Shown piece by piece: positions 1 to 6,192 of a stretch of 7,519 nucleotides of DNA. Position 1 is the stretch's first letter. Every line of letters begins with the position of its first letter. Under the pieces are notes generated by a model, which had not been told where the DNA came from, did no database searches, and saw only the letters and a list, made by a program, of their open reading frames with translations. Source of the DNA: CAZAQS01 sp964486825 (GTDB lineage: Bacteria > Chloroflexota > Anaerolineae > Anaerolineales > UBA4823); assembly GCA_964486825.1 (NCBI GenBank), contig CAZAQS010000232.1, positions 1-7,519 on the forward strand, written 5' to 3'. A program made the translations under genes and the position numbers.

Positions 1-959
1 AGCTCAAGCAAACCAAATTCTTGGTTTTCCAGGATAACCCAGGAGAGGGATTCCAAGCCAGTATCTTCAAGCGCTTTTATTGGTGGGAGAACGAAGCCCT
101 AACGCGTTTGGTGGAACGTTTCGGGATAACGATTGTGAAGAAGAGCTTCCGGGAATTTGGCGCAGCTGCCCAACAGATCTCTGATATGGAGGCAGAAGCT
201 GCTTGGTCCCAGTGGCAGGGTCATCTTAACTTGGGAGATATCAGCCCGCGCGCCCGCAATAGCGCACTTAAGGTCTATCTTGCCCTGAAACATGAGCTCC
301 ATCAGGATGGGAGCATCCGCGCCATGGGAATCAACTGCCTGAACGAGTCGCATTTTTCGGATACAACGCCCTGCCTGGCCTGGAATATGCTGTACCAGGA
401 ACGCGGTTTGATCTGGGGCTGTGAAGCAGACACCATTAGTATGGTGACCAAATATATGCTGCACAAGTCTCTGGGTGTCCCCATCATGATGACCAACCTT
501 TATCCGTTCTTGATGGGGCAGGCGGCCTTGAAGCACGAGCGGATACCGTATTTCCCTGAGGTAGAGTCCAACCCGGATGATTATGTCTTGGCCGCTCACT
601 GTGGCTACCTGGGAGTCGTGCCACAGACCTTTGCTACGGAATGGACCTTACGCAAGAAGGTCTTGCGTATTGTAGATGATAATGCAACCGCCATCGATGC
701 ACGCTTGCCGGAGGGTGACTGCACCCTGGCAAAGCTCTTGCCAGGTATATCAGCCCTTTCTGTGGCAGAAGGTGACCTGGCCTGTTATGTTCAGTACGAC
801 AACTCCGATTGTCTCAATGGCGCCGTAATCAAGGTGGCAGACGGGCATCGTCTCATGAAGGAGATCGCATCGCACCATTACCTGCTCATGACCGGCCACA
901 ATCGGGTGGATATCCAGATGATTGCCCCTGTTTTTGGTCTAGATGTAAAAGTAGTCTAG
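1..959 (+). CDS. L-fucose isomerase-like protein, 5'-partial
   Basis: The reading frame is already open at the left edge (first complete codon at 3), so the TTG at 21 is not the start; 318 residues are visible. Fucose/arabinose isomerase-fold proteins are usually about 450-500 residues, so roughly the N-terminal third is missing. These enzymes interconvert aldoses and ketoses in the cytoplasm using a divalent metal. Counting from the codon at 21, recognisable parts are a CLNESHF block (E109), the stretch WGCEADTIS (D137) and AAHCGYLG (H193). E109, D137 and H193 are my candidates for the Glu/Asp/His metal ligands; this is by eye and tentative. The C-terminus has a GDCTLAKLLPG segment and TGHNRVD near the end, as in COG2407 proteins. 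The gene converges on the minus-strand sugar operon and ends 38 bp before the 36-bp palindrome. The family is broad and many members are not true fucose isomerases, so the substrate is unknown. Confidence 0.75.
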   Translation, partial: LKQTKFLVFQDNPGEGFQASIFKRFYWWENEALTRLVERFGITIVKKSFREFGAAAQQISDMEAEAAWSQWQGHLNLGDISPRARNSALKVYLALKHELHQDGSIRAMGINCLNESHFSDTTPCLAWNMLYQERGLIWGCEADTISMVTKYMLHKSLGVPIMMTNLYPFLMGQAALKHERIPYFPEVESNPDDYVLAAHCGYLGVVPQTFATEWTLRKKVLRIVDDNATAIDARLPEGDCTLAKLLPGISALSVAEGDLACYVQYDNSDCLNGAVIKVADGHRLMKEIASHHYLLMTGHNRVDIQMIAPVFGLDVKVV

Positions 960-997
960 TCTTCTGGGGGCACCCTAACCGGCGGAAAATTGAAACA

Positions 998-1033
998 GGC
1001 AGGGGTACCTGTATCGATACAGGTACCCCTGCC
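998..1033. terminator. 36-bp perfect palindrome, probable bidirectional terminator
   Basis: GGCAGGGGTACCTGTATC at 998-1015 is followed directly by its exact reverse complement at 1016-1033, giving an 18-bp perfect stem with no spacer; the bases just outside do not pair. It lies between two convergent genes, 38 bp after the plus-strand stop and 17 bp after the minus-strand stop. On the minus strand the stem is followed by TGTTTCAATTTTCC, which is moderately T-rich. On the plus strand it is followed by GTGTGTATACATATTTG, with no clear U-tract. A terminator or 3'-end mRNA-stabilising hairpin serving mainly the minus-strand operon is the simplest reading. The stem also contains GGTACC twice and a central ATCGAT, so a protein-binding site is possible. 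Confidence 0.65.
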
Positions 1034-1050
1034 GTGTGTATACATATTTG

Positions 1051-2013
1051 TCAGGCCCAGAACATCTCGCCAGGGCTCTCGAGCATAACCGCTTCTTTCA
1101 AAACAGCCAGGCTTTTGGAGATGCCCTCCTCGAAGGACATCAATGCGTCTTCGTGCTCGATCGAGATCACATGGTCATAACCAATCATCCGTAAAGCTGA
1201 GATGATGTCTTTCCATGTCTTGATATCATGTCCATAACCGATCGAGCGGAACGTCCAGGCCCGTTTGGGGATTTCACTGTAGGGTTTGTGGTCATTGCAG
1301 CCGTTGACAGTCACATTAAGGGCATCGACATAACTATCTTTTCCATGCACATGTACGATCGCCTCGCCCAATTGGCGGATAGCTGCCACCGGGTCGACGC
1401 CATTCCAGAAGAGATGGCTGGGGTCAAAATTGCAGCCCAGGGCCGGGCCGCAAGCCTCGCGCATCTGTAAGAGCGTCTCCACGTTGTAAATCAGCATACC
1501 GGGATGCATCTCGATCCCAATCTTAACCTGATGCTGCTCTGCAAACTGCGCTGCGCTTTTCCAGTAGGGAATACCAACTTGGTTCCACTGGTAGTCAATG
1601 ATTTCGAGGAAATGTGGAGGCCAGGGGCAGGTGACCCAATTGGGCTGGGTATCCGTAGAGCTGCCTGCGGGCAAGCCAGAGAGGACGTTCACAACCGGAA
1701 CGCCCATCAGTCCAGCCAGGCGGACTGATTTTCGGAAGATCAGATCGCTTTCTTCTGCAATTGTTTTATCCGGAGAGAGCGGCTCATAGTGACAGCTGAA
1801 GGCGCTGATGATCATCTGGCGAGCCTCGACCTTCTCCAGATATTCCTGGCGCATGCTCTCGCTTTCCAGAAGTTCATCTACAGAGCAGTGATGGCTGCCT
1901 GGATACCCGCCGGTGCCGATTTCGACCGCGGTTGCTCCCGCCGCTTTGATTCGGTCCAGAGCTTCTTCAAAAGGATAATTTTGATAGCATACTGAAAATA
2001 CGCCAATTCGCAT
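1051..2013 (-). CDS. sugar phosphate isomerase/epimerase-type TIM-barrel protein
   Basis: The 320-residue product belongs to the xylose-isomerase-like TIM-barrel (AP endonuclease 2) superfamily, whose cytoplasmic members isomerise, epimerise or dehydrate sugars and inositols with a divalent metal. Visible blocks are the first strand MRIGVFSV, VEIGTGGYPG at about residues 30-39, IGIEMHPG (E168), CNFDPSHLFW (D197), HVHGKDS (H221/H223) and a C-terminal SIEHED (E286). E168, D197, one of the His residues and E286 fit the usual Glu-Asp-His-Glu metal site. Length is normal for the family and there is no signal peptide. The ATG is preceded by GGAGG (2019-2023) at 5-nt spacing, inside the end of the upstream gene, and only 1 nt separates the two genes, so translation is probably coupled. 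It is the last gene of the operon, just before the palindromic terminator. The exact substrate cannot be read from sequence. Confidence 0.85.
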   Translation of the reverse strand: MRIGVFSVCYQNYPFEEALDRIKAAGATAVEIGTGGYPGSHHCSVDELLESESMRQEYLEKVEARQMIISAFSCHYEPLSPDKTIAEESDLIFRKSVRLAGLMGVPVVNVLSGLPAGSSTDTQPNWVTCPWPPHFLEIIDYQWNQVGIPYWKSAAQFAEQHQVKIGIEMHPGMLIYNVETLLQMREACGPALGCNFDPSHLFWNGVDPVAAIRQLGEAIVHVHGKDSYVDALNVTVNGCNDHKPYSEIPKRAWTFRSIGYGHDIKTWKDIISALRMIGYDHVISIEHEDALMSFEEGISKSLAVLKEAVMLESPGEMFWA

Positions 2014-2014
2014 T

Positions 2015-3340
2015 TTAGCCTCCGATGGAATTCTTCATATTCTCGAAATATTTTTGATGTAGCCTGTCCTGCGTCCTTCTGAGCTTTACAACGGTTTGGC
2101 TCTCATCAAGAGTAACATCTCCCCAGGTAATAACATCACCGGTTTTGATCGGGCGAGAGATTTTAGCTCCTGGGGCCAGGCCCACCGGCAGGGCTTCTAA
2201 TCCCCTGGTAGTGCCAGCCTGGTCTATTACCCCGTAAAAGGTGTAACCTCCAAATGTATCCAACCGGTCACCAGGTTGAAGATCGCATTTTGCGATAGTC
2301 ATCACATCCGCTACCGGCTCATCCAGAGGCATCAGGGTCGCTTTTCGATATATGTGAGCACGCGCGACAGAAATGGGAGCCTCTAAAAACCACAAGTGGT
2401 AAGGCCGGAAGAAGGTGAAATAATTACTCTTCCCCACCTTAAGATACTGCAGGTCCGCAGCAATGCGAGGATCCTGGATACGCACCGTGATAAATACCCC
2501 GCCGGTCATTGACTGTCCCTGAACGAAATCGACAGCACCAGGGAACTTCGTCAAGCCGCCGTCTTCTTCCAGAGCAAAGATCTGTGAGACATTATCAAGG
2601 GTTGCCTCCGGCCCGAGCATGCCGCGCTGCATCGGGTGGCAGCCCATGGCGTTAGCCGCACAGGTCATCTCGAACATTGTTTTGGTCCCGTCAACATAGG
2701 AAGCCACGGCAAATGGGTCTTTGTTTGCCTTACGGGCAGACTCGGCGACCGTATCTGGATTGGCGGCCCGGTTGAGGGGGTTGTTCTTTCCCTTACCTAT
2801 GACGATCACCTCATAGCCAAGGCTGGTAACGAAATCGTACAGCTCGGCCAGGCAGCCCGGCTCGTCCCCAGATGAGACCGTATAAAGCACACCCGCCTTC
2901 TCAGCCTTGTCCTTAAGGATATGGCCTACCGTAACGTCTGCTTCTATGTTCACCATCACGATATCTTTGCCGTACTCGATGCATGCACTAGCCGTCTCGG
3001 CCCCGGTAGCTGGGAAAGGGGTTACATCTGCCACGATATCAACATGCTCGAGTTGAGCTGCCAGGCGATAGGATGTTGTAATCACCCGCTTTCCTGCCCG
3101 TAGTGCATCCATGGCTTCGTTGGGCCGGTGGGCTTCGATTATGCTTTCTCCCCGGTAGCCACAGTCCAAAAAGGCTTGGCGGGCCGCCGACAAATCCTCG
3201 TCAGCCAGCACATTGACAACCATGCCCTGCATATGGGATACTTGGCGGACAAAACCACTCCCAATCCACCCGGCTCCACTGACCCCTACTCGTATCGGCT
3301 TGCCTTCTGCTTCTAAACGGTGCAAATCTTCTCGTATCAT
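2015..3340 (-). CDS. COG4091 NAD(P)-dependent oxidoreductase with C-terminal SAF domain (DRL/homoserine dehydrogenase-like)
   Basis: The 441-residue product has an N-terminal Rossmann fold with GAGWIG at 22-27. A middle domain carries EYGKDIVMVNIEADV (122-136), SSGDEPG (156-162), GKGKNNPLN (182-190), FVDGTK-like YVDGTK (215-220) and YFTFFRPYHL (307-316). A C-terminal SAF domain spans about 344-424 and includes GGYTFYG (364-370) and LPVGLAPGAK (384-393). These blocks match the COG4091 group, often auto-annotated as homoserine dehydrogenase. From established knowledge, Brucella DRL, a reductoisomerase making 2-C-methylerythritol 4-phosphate from deoxyxylulose 5-phosphate, belongs to this type of protein. 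Most relatives lack a tested function. The ATG overlaps the upstream transketolase stop as ATGA (3337-3340), with AGAGG at 7-nt spacing (3348-3352). The sugar-operon context suggests action on a phosphorylated sugar or polyol rather than in amino acid synthesis. Fold assignment is firm; the reaction is unknown. Confidence 0.8.
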   Translation of the reverse strand: MIREDLHRLEAEGKPIRVGVSGAGWIGSGFVRQVSHMQGMVVNVLADEDLSAARQAFLDCGYRGESIIEAHRPNEAMDALRAGKRVITTSYRLAAQLEHVDIVADVTPFPATGAETASACIEYGKDIVMVNIEADVTVGHILKDKAEKAGVLYTVSSGDEPGCLAELYDFVTSLGYEVIVIGKGKNNPLNRAANPDTVAESARKANKDPFAVASYVDGTKTMFEMTCAANAMGCHPMQRGMLGPEATLDNVSQIFALEEDGGLTKFPGAVDFVQGQSMTGGVFITVRIQDPRIAADLQYLKVGKSNYFTFFRPYHLWFLEAPISVARAHIYRKATLMPLDEPVADVMTIAKCDLQPGDRLDTFGGYTFYGVIDQAGTTRGLEALPVGLAPGAKISRPIKTGDVITWGDVTLDESQTVVKLRRTQDRLHQKYFENMKNSIGG

Positions 3341-4326
3341 AAGGTAGCCTCTTTAGTCGTAGTTTTGGCTGCTACAGCCGCGCGCGCGGCTGCACATATA
3401 TCATCTGCCGTCAGTTGATACTTCTTGAGCAGCTCATCCGGGTCACCCGATTCTACGTATACATCGGCCAGGCCAACAAAACGCATGGGAACCGGGCTAT
3501 TTTCGGCGATCACACGGGCGATATTGCTGCCCATACCTCCTGTCAACAGATGCTCTTCGGCTGTGACGACAGCCCCGGTTTCGCGCGCCGCAGCGGTAAT
3601 GGTGTCTATGTCCAGAGGTCGCAAGCAGTACAGGTCCACCACCCGGGCATCGATGCCCTCATCAGCCAGGGTGACGGCTGCATCCAGCGCCGCAGCCACC
3701 ATGATACCGCAGGCGATAATGCTCACATCCTGACCCTCGCGCAGGACATTTGCTTTGCCAATTTCGAAATGGGAGCTGCCATTTTCGTAGATATAAGGCA
3801 TAGCTACCCGGCTGGAGCGCAGCCAGACTGGGCCGATATAATCGGTTGCTATACGCACCAGTGCATGCATCGAAACCGGGTCGCTCGGAACGAGCATCAC
3901 GACAGTGGGCAGGCCCCCGACCAGGGCGAAATCCTCGATGCCCATCTGAGTGGGGCCGTCCTTACCCAGGGTGATACCTCCATGACTGCCCAAGATTTTT
4001 GCATTGATATTCGAGATTGCTACAGCCAGCCGGAGCTGATCGTAAGCGTTGCAGAGCAGGAATGAAGAGAAGCTCGTGATCCAGGGGATCAGGCCAACGC
4101 CAGCCAATCCTGCTCCCACTCCAACCAGGTTGCTCTCGGCGATACCCAGGTTGAAAAAGCGTTCCGGGAAGGCCTGCCGGACAGTTTCAGCTTTGGTGGA
4201 GTTGCCTAGATCACCATCCAGGACGACAACTTTCTCATTTTCTTTGGCTACTGCCAAAATTGCCTCGCCAAAGTAATCTCGCATCGGTTTGCCGGGTTTC
4301 AATCCGGCTCTTTCGCCTAGGCGCAT
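3337..4326 (-). CDS. transketolase, C-terminal subunit (split transketolase)
   Basis: The 329-residue product carries the pyrimidine-binding and C-terminal domains of transketolase and should form a thiamine-diphosphate enzyme with the preceding N-terminal subunit. The thiamine-activating glutamate is E64 in FNLGIAESNLVG. By my alignment to yeast transketolase, R16 (PMRDYFGE), S43 (DLGNSTKA), H115 and D123 (SHGGITLGKDGPT) and R173 (SSRVAMP) correspond to substrate-contacting R359, S386, H469, D477 and R528, which supports use of a phosphorylated sugar. The usual DGPTHQ motif reads DGPTQM, so the histidine equivalent to yeast H481 is Q127. The C-terminal domain runs from about 195, with LYCLRPLDIDTI and EEHLLTGGMGSN. 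The ATG overlaps the end of the N-terminal subunit gene by 10 nt in another frame, with GGAGGA at 6-nt spacing (4333-4338). The substrate pair is unknown. Confidence 0.92.
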   Translation of the reverse strand: MRLGERAGLKPGKPMRDYFGEAILAVAKENEKVVVLDGDLGNSTKAETVRQAFPERFFNLGIAESNLVGVGAGLAGVGLIPWITSFSSFLLCNAYDQLRLAVAISNINAKILGSHGGITLGKDGPTQMGIEDFALVGGLPTVVMLVPSDPVSMHALVRIATDYIGPVWLRSSRVAMPYIYENGSSHFEIGKANVLREGQDVSIIACGIMVAAALDAAVTLADEGIDARVVDLYCLRPLDIDTITAAARETGAVVTAEEHLLTGGMGSNIARVIAENSPVPMRFVGLADVYVESGDPDELLKKYQLTADDICAAARAAVAAKTTTKEATL

Positions 4327-5159
4327 AAGATTTCCTCCCGCGCTTGCTCCGCCTGCTGGGGGGTCAGCGCTCTACCATGGAATGTAAAATCTGCTTCAAC
4401 AAAGGAGACACCCTTGCCCTTAACGGTGTGGGCGATCAAGATGGAGGGCTGGCCATGCACACCCTGGAGCAAAGTCAGCTTGTCGATGAGAGCCCCTATA
4501 TCGTGACCATCTACTTCCTCCACGTGCCAGCCGAAGGCCTGCCATTTCTCCACCAGTGGTTCTAGACCGATCTCACGGCTAATGGGGCCGGTTTCCTGAT
4601 ACTTGTTGTAATCCAAAATGGCGATCATACGGTCGGCCTTAAAATGGGCTGCAGCCATAGCTGCTTCCCAGATTTGCCCGGCTTCGCACTCTCCATCACC
4701 CAGGAGCACGTAGACCCGGAAGTCCTGACCTGTCAGTCGGGAGCCGAGTACATGTCCCAGGCCTAACGACAAGCCTTGACCGAGAGAGCCAGTAGTAGCT
4801 TCGATCCCCGGCAGCATTCCCTGTATTGGGTGCCCCTGGACCGGGCTACCAACCTCTCGTAAGGTTTCCAGCAGCTCGAGCTCAAAGTAGCCAGCCCTTG
4901 CCAGAACCGCATACAGCAAGGGGGCGGCATGCCCTTTGCTCATAATAAACCTGTCGCGACCCGGCCAATCGGGTTCTTCCGGTCGATAATTTAATAAGTC
5001 ACCAAAGAACAAGGCGGTTAGAATTTCTACGGACGAGAACGAACTGGAAGGATGACCCGAACCAGCGCGGGTCGTGCTCTCCAAAATGTCGAGGCGCAAA
5101 TCCCGGGCCAGATTTTTCAACTCTTGTATGTCTCTAATGGATTTTTTAGTTTTCAACAT
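4317..5159 (-). CDS. transketolase, N-terminal subunit (split transketolase)
   Basis: The 280-residue product is the thiamine-diphosphate-binding (PP) half of transketolase. The diphosphate/magnesium motif starts with GDGECEAGQIWEAAM (154-168) and ends with LDYNKYQ (N185). Conserved histidines are visible at H36 (SGHPSSS), H77 (SKGHAAP), H110 (QGHP) and H261 (FHGRA), with GSLGQGLS at 124-131. These correspond to cofactor- and substrate-lining histidines in yeast transketolase. The frame is open further upstream into the kinase gene (to 5249). The chosen ATG at 5159 is supported by AGGAG at 5-nt spacing, a 22-bp gap after the kinase stop, and a normal family N-terminus (KNLARDLRLDILE). Length is usual for split transketolases of about 270-285 residues. 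With the next gene it transfers two-carbon ketol units between sugar phosphates. Substrate specificity is not shown by sequence. Confidence 0.93.
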   Translation of the reverse strand: MLKTKKSIRDIQELKNLARDLRLDILESTTRAGSGHPSSSFSSVEILTALFFGDLLNYRPEEPDWPGRDRFIMSKGHAAPLLYAVLARAGYFELELLETLREVGSPVQGHPIQGMLPGIEATTGSLGQGLSLGLGHVLGSRLTGQDFRVYVLLGDGECEAGQIWEAAMAAAHFKADRMIAILDYNKYQETGPISREIGLEPLVEKWQAFGWHVEEVDGHDIGALIDKLTLLQGVHGQPSILIAHTVKGKGVSFVEADFTFHGRALTPQQAEQAREEILCA

Positions 5160-5164
5160 TAACT

Positions 5165-5169
5165 CTCCT
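5165..5169 (-). promoter_or_regulatory. ribosome binding site deciding the start of the transketolase N-subunit
   Basis: AGGAG on the minus strand stands 5 nt before the ATG at 5159 and just after the kinase stop codon. It argues against the longer open frame that begins at 5249 inside the kinase gene. Confidence 0.75.
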
Positions 5170-5181
5170 GATTCATTTTTA

Positions 5182-6174
5182 TTAGGGGATAACCCCGGTC
5201 TCCAAAAAGCGGTCGACCTCCTCGCCAGAGGGCAAGGCAGGGATAACACCGTGCTTGAGAGCCGTGAGCGCTCCTACCGCGTTAGCGTATTTCAACGATT
5301 CATCCAAGTATGGCTCTACAAGGTTTTTCTTCCAATTCGTGCCGGCGGTTAATCGGACGAGCATACCGGCCACGAAGGCGTCGCCGCAGCCTACCGCGTC
5401 TACTGTGTTTACTTGAAAAGCGGGCATAGATAAGCGAATGTTGTCAGCAAACAACAGGCTGCCATTAACCCCCCTGGTTACCACGACCAGCTCCGGCCCG
5501 GCAGCCAGCAGTTCCATCGCCCCGGCTTCATCCGTTCGATTCGTGAGCAGTGCGCATTCGGTTTCATTCACCTTAAGTAGGTCAGCATAGGGCAGTATCT
5601 CCTTGATCTGCTCCAATGCATCTTCTGGTTTGTTCCACAAGCTCGGACGATAATTGACGTCAACAGATATCAAAACGCCAGCCTGGCGCGCTAAGGCAAT
5701 CGCCTCGTGTGTCGCACTCCGGGCTGGTTCATCAACCAAGCTGAGTGATCCGACGTGCAATGCCAGGGAATTTTGGATCATCTCACGATCGAGCTCATCT
5801 GGACGCAGGCGAAGGTCAGCGCCGGGATTTCTATAGAAAACAAACTCAGCTGTGTTTTCATCCGGGAGAGCGATGAACGCCAGCGTTGTCCGTGCAGATT
5901 CATCAACGCGCATCGCTCTAGTTTCCACCCCTTGCCGTTTAAGAACCTCGATCAGGTGGTAGCCGAAGGCATCATCCCCAACCTTCCCGATGAATCCACT
6001 TGGTGTTCCGAGCCTGCGAGCGGCGACGGCGACGTTGGCAGGAGCGCCACCAGGATTGGGATGAAAAGCCGAAACATCGGCCAATTTACGGCCCAGCTCG
6101 GATGGGAAAAGGTCAACCAGGATTTCACCTAGGCAAACGATCTTAGGATAGTCGTTTTTTTTTGTCTCAGACAA
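5182..6174 (-). CDS. PfkB-family carbohydrate kinase, fructokinase-like
   Basis: The 330-residue product is an ATP-dependent sugar kinase of the ribokinase/PfkB family. Visible features are the first strand KIVCLGEILVDLFPSE (11-26), the PfkB signature region PGGAPANVAVAARRLG (41-56), GKVGDDAFG (63-71), FYRNPGADLRL (113-123), DVNYRPSLW (172-180), KVNETE (201-206) and the C-terminal signature DAVGCGDAFVAGM (259-271), where D265 should be the catalytic base. The overall pattern resembles bacterial fructokinases more than ribokinases, so phosphorylation of fructose or another ketose at the terminal hydroxyl is likely. Other sugars or polyols cannot be excluded. The start is TTG at 6174, supported by GGAGGA in the 18-nt gap after the regulator gene; no in-frame ATG lies nearby. 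Codons 4-7 contain a run of nine A residues. The gene directly follows the GntR regulator and precedes the transketolase genes. Confidence 0.88.
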   Translation of the reverse strand: MSETKKNDYPKIVCLGEILVDLFPSELGRKLADVSAFHPNPGGAPANVAVAARRLGTPSGFIGKVGDDAFGYHLIEVLKRQGVETRAMRVDESARTTLAFIALPDENTAEFVFYRNPGADLRLRPDELDREMIQNSLALHVGSLSLVDEPARSATHEAIALARQAGVLISVDVNYRPSLWNKPEDALEQIKEILPYADLLKVNETECALLTNRTDEAGAMELLAAGPELVVVTRGVNGSLLFADNIRLSMPAFQVNTVDAVGCGDAFVAGMLVRLTAGTNWKKNLVEPYLDESLKYANAVGALTALKHGVIPALPSGEEVDRFLETGVIP

Positions 6175-6178
6175 TGGT

Positions 6179-6184
6179 TCCTCC
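6179..6184 (-). promoter_or_regulatory. ribosome binding site supporting the TTG start of the kinase
   Basis: GGAGGA on the minus strand lies 4 nt before the TTG at 6174, within the short gap after the GntR stop codon. The good spacing supports the non-ATG start, and the protein then begins about ten residues before the first conserved strand, as is usual for PfkB kinases. Confidence 0.75.
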
Positions 6185-6192
6185 GCCTGGCA

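Noticed and set aside
99..599. 166-residue open frame on the minus strand
   Set aside because: It lies wholly opposite the fucose-isomerase-like gene and has no domain features.
998..1033. Insertion-sequence end or transposon remnant
   Set aside because: No transposase, target duplication or second terminal repeat is visible around the palindrome.
1037..1044. TGTATACA as a regulator half-site or operator
   Set aside because: It is only an 8-bp palindrome downstream of both genes, with no second copy at a promoter, so chance is sufficient.
2015..3340. Genuine homoserine dehydrogenase
   Set aside because: The SAF domain, the GKGKNNPLN and FRPYHL blocks and the sugar-operon context point to the COG4091 group rather than the threonine/methionine pathway enzyme.
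3415..4065. 216-residue open frame on the plus strand
   Set aside because: It is antisense to the well-conserved transketolase C-subunit gene, shows no recognisable family, and is best explained as a codon-bias shadow.
4317..5159. DXP synthase instead of transketolase for the split thiamine enzyme
   Set aside because: DXP synthase is a single chain of about 620 residues; the two-gene split, GHPSSS and FHGRA histidines and downstream R173 region fit transketolase better.
5160..5249. Thirty-residue N-terminal extension of the transketolase N-subunit
   Set aside because: It overlaps the kinase C-terminus, has a low-similarity Pro/Arg-rich sequence, and a better start with AGGAG exists at 5159.
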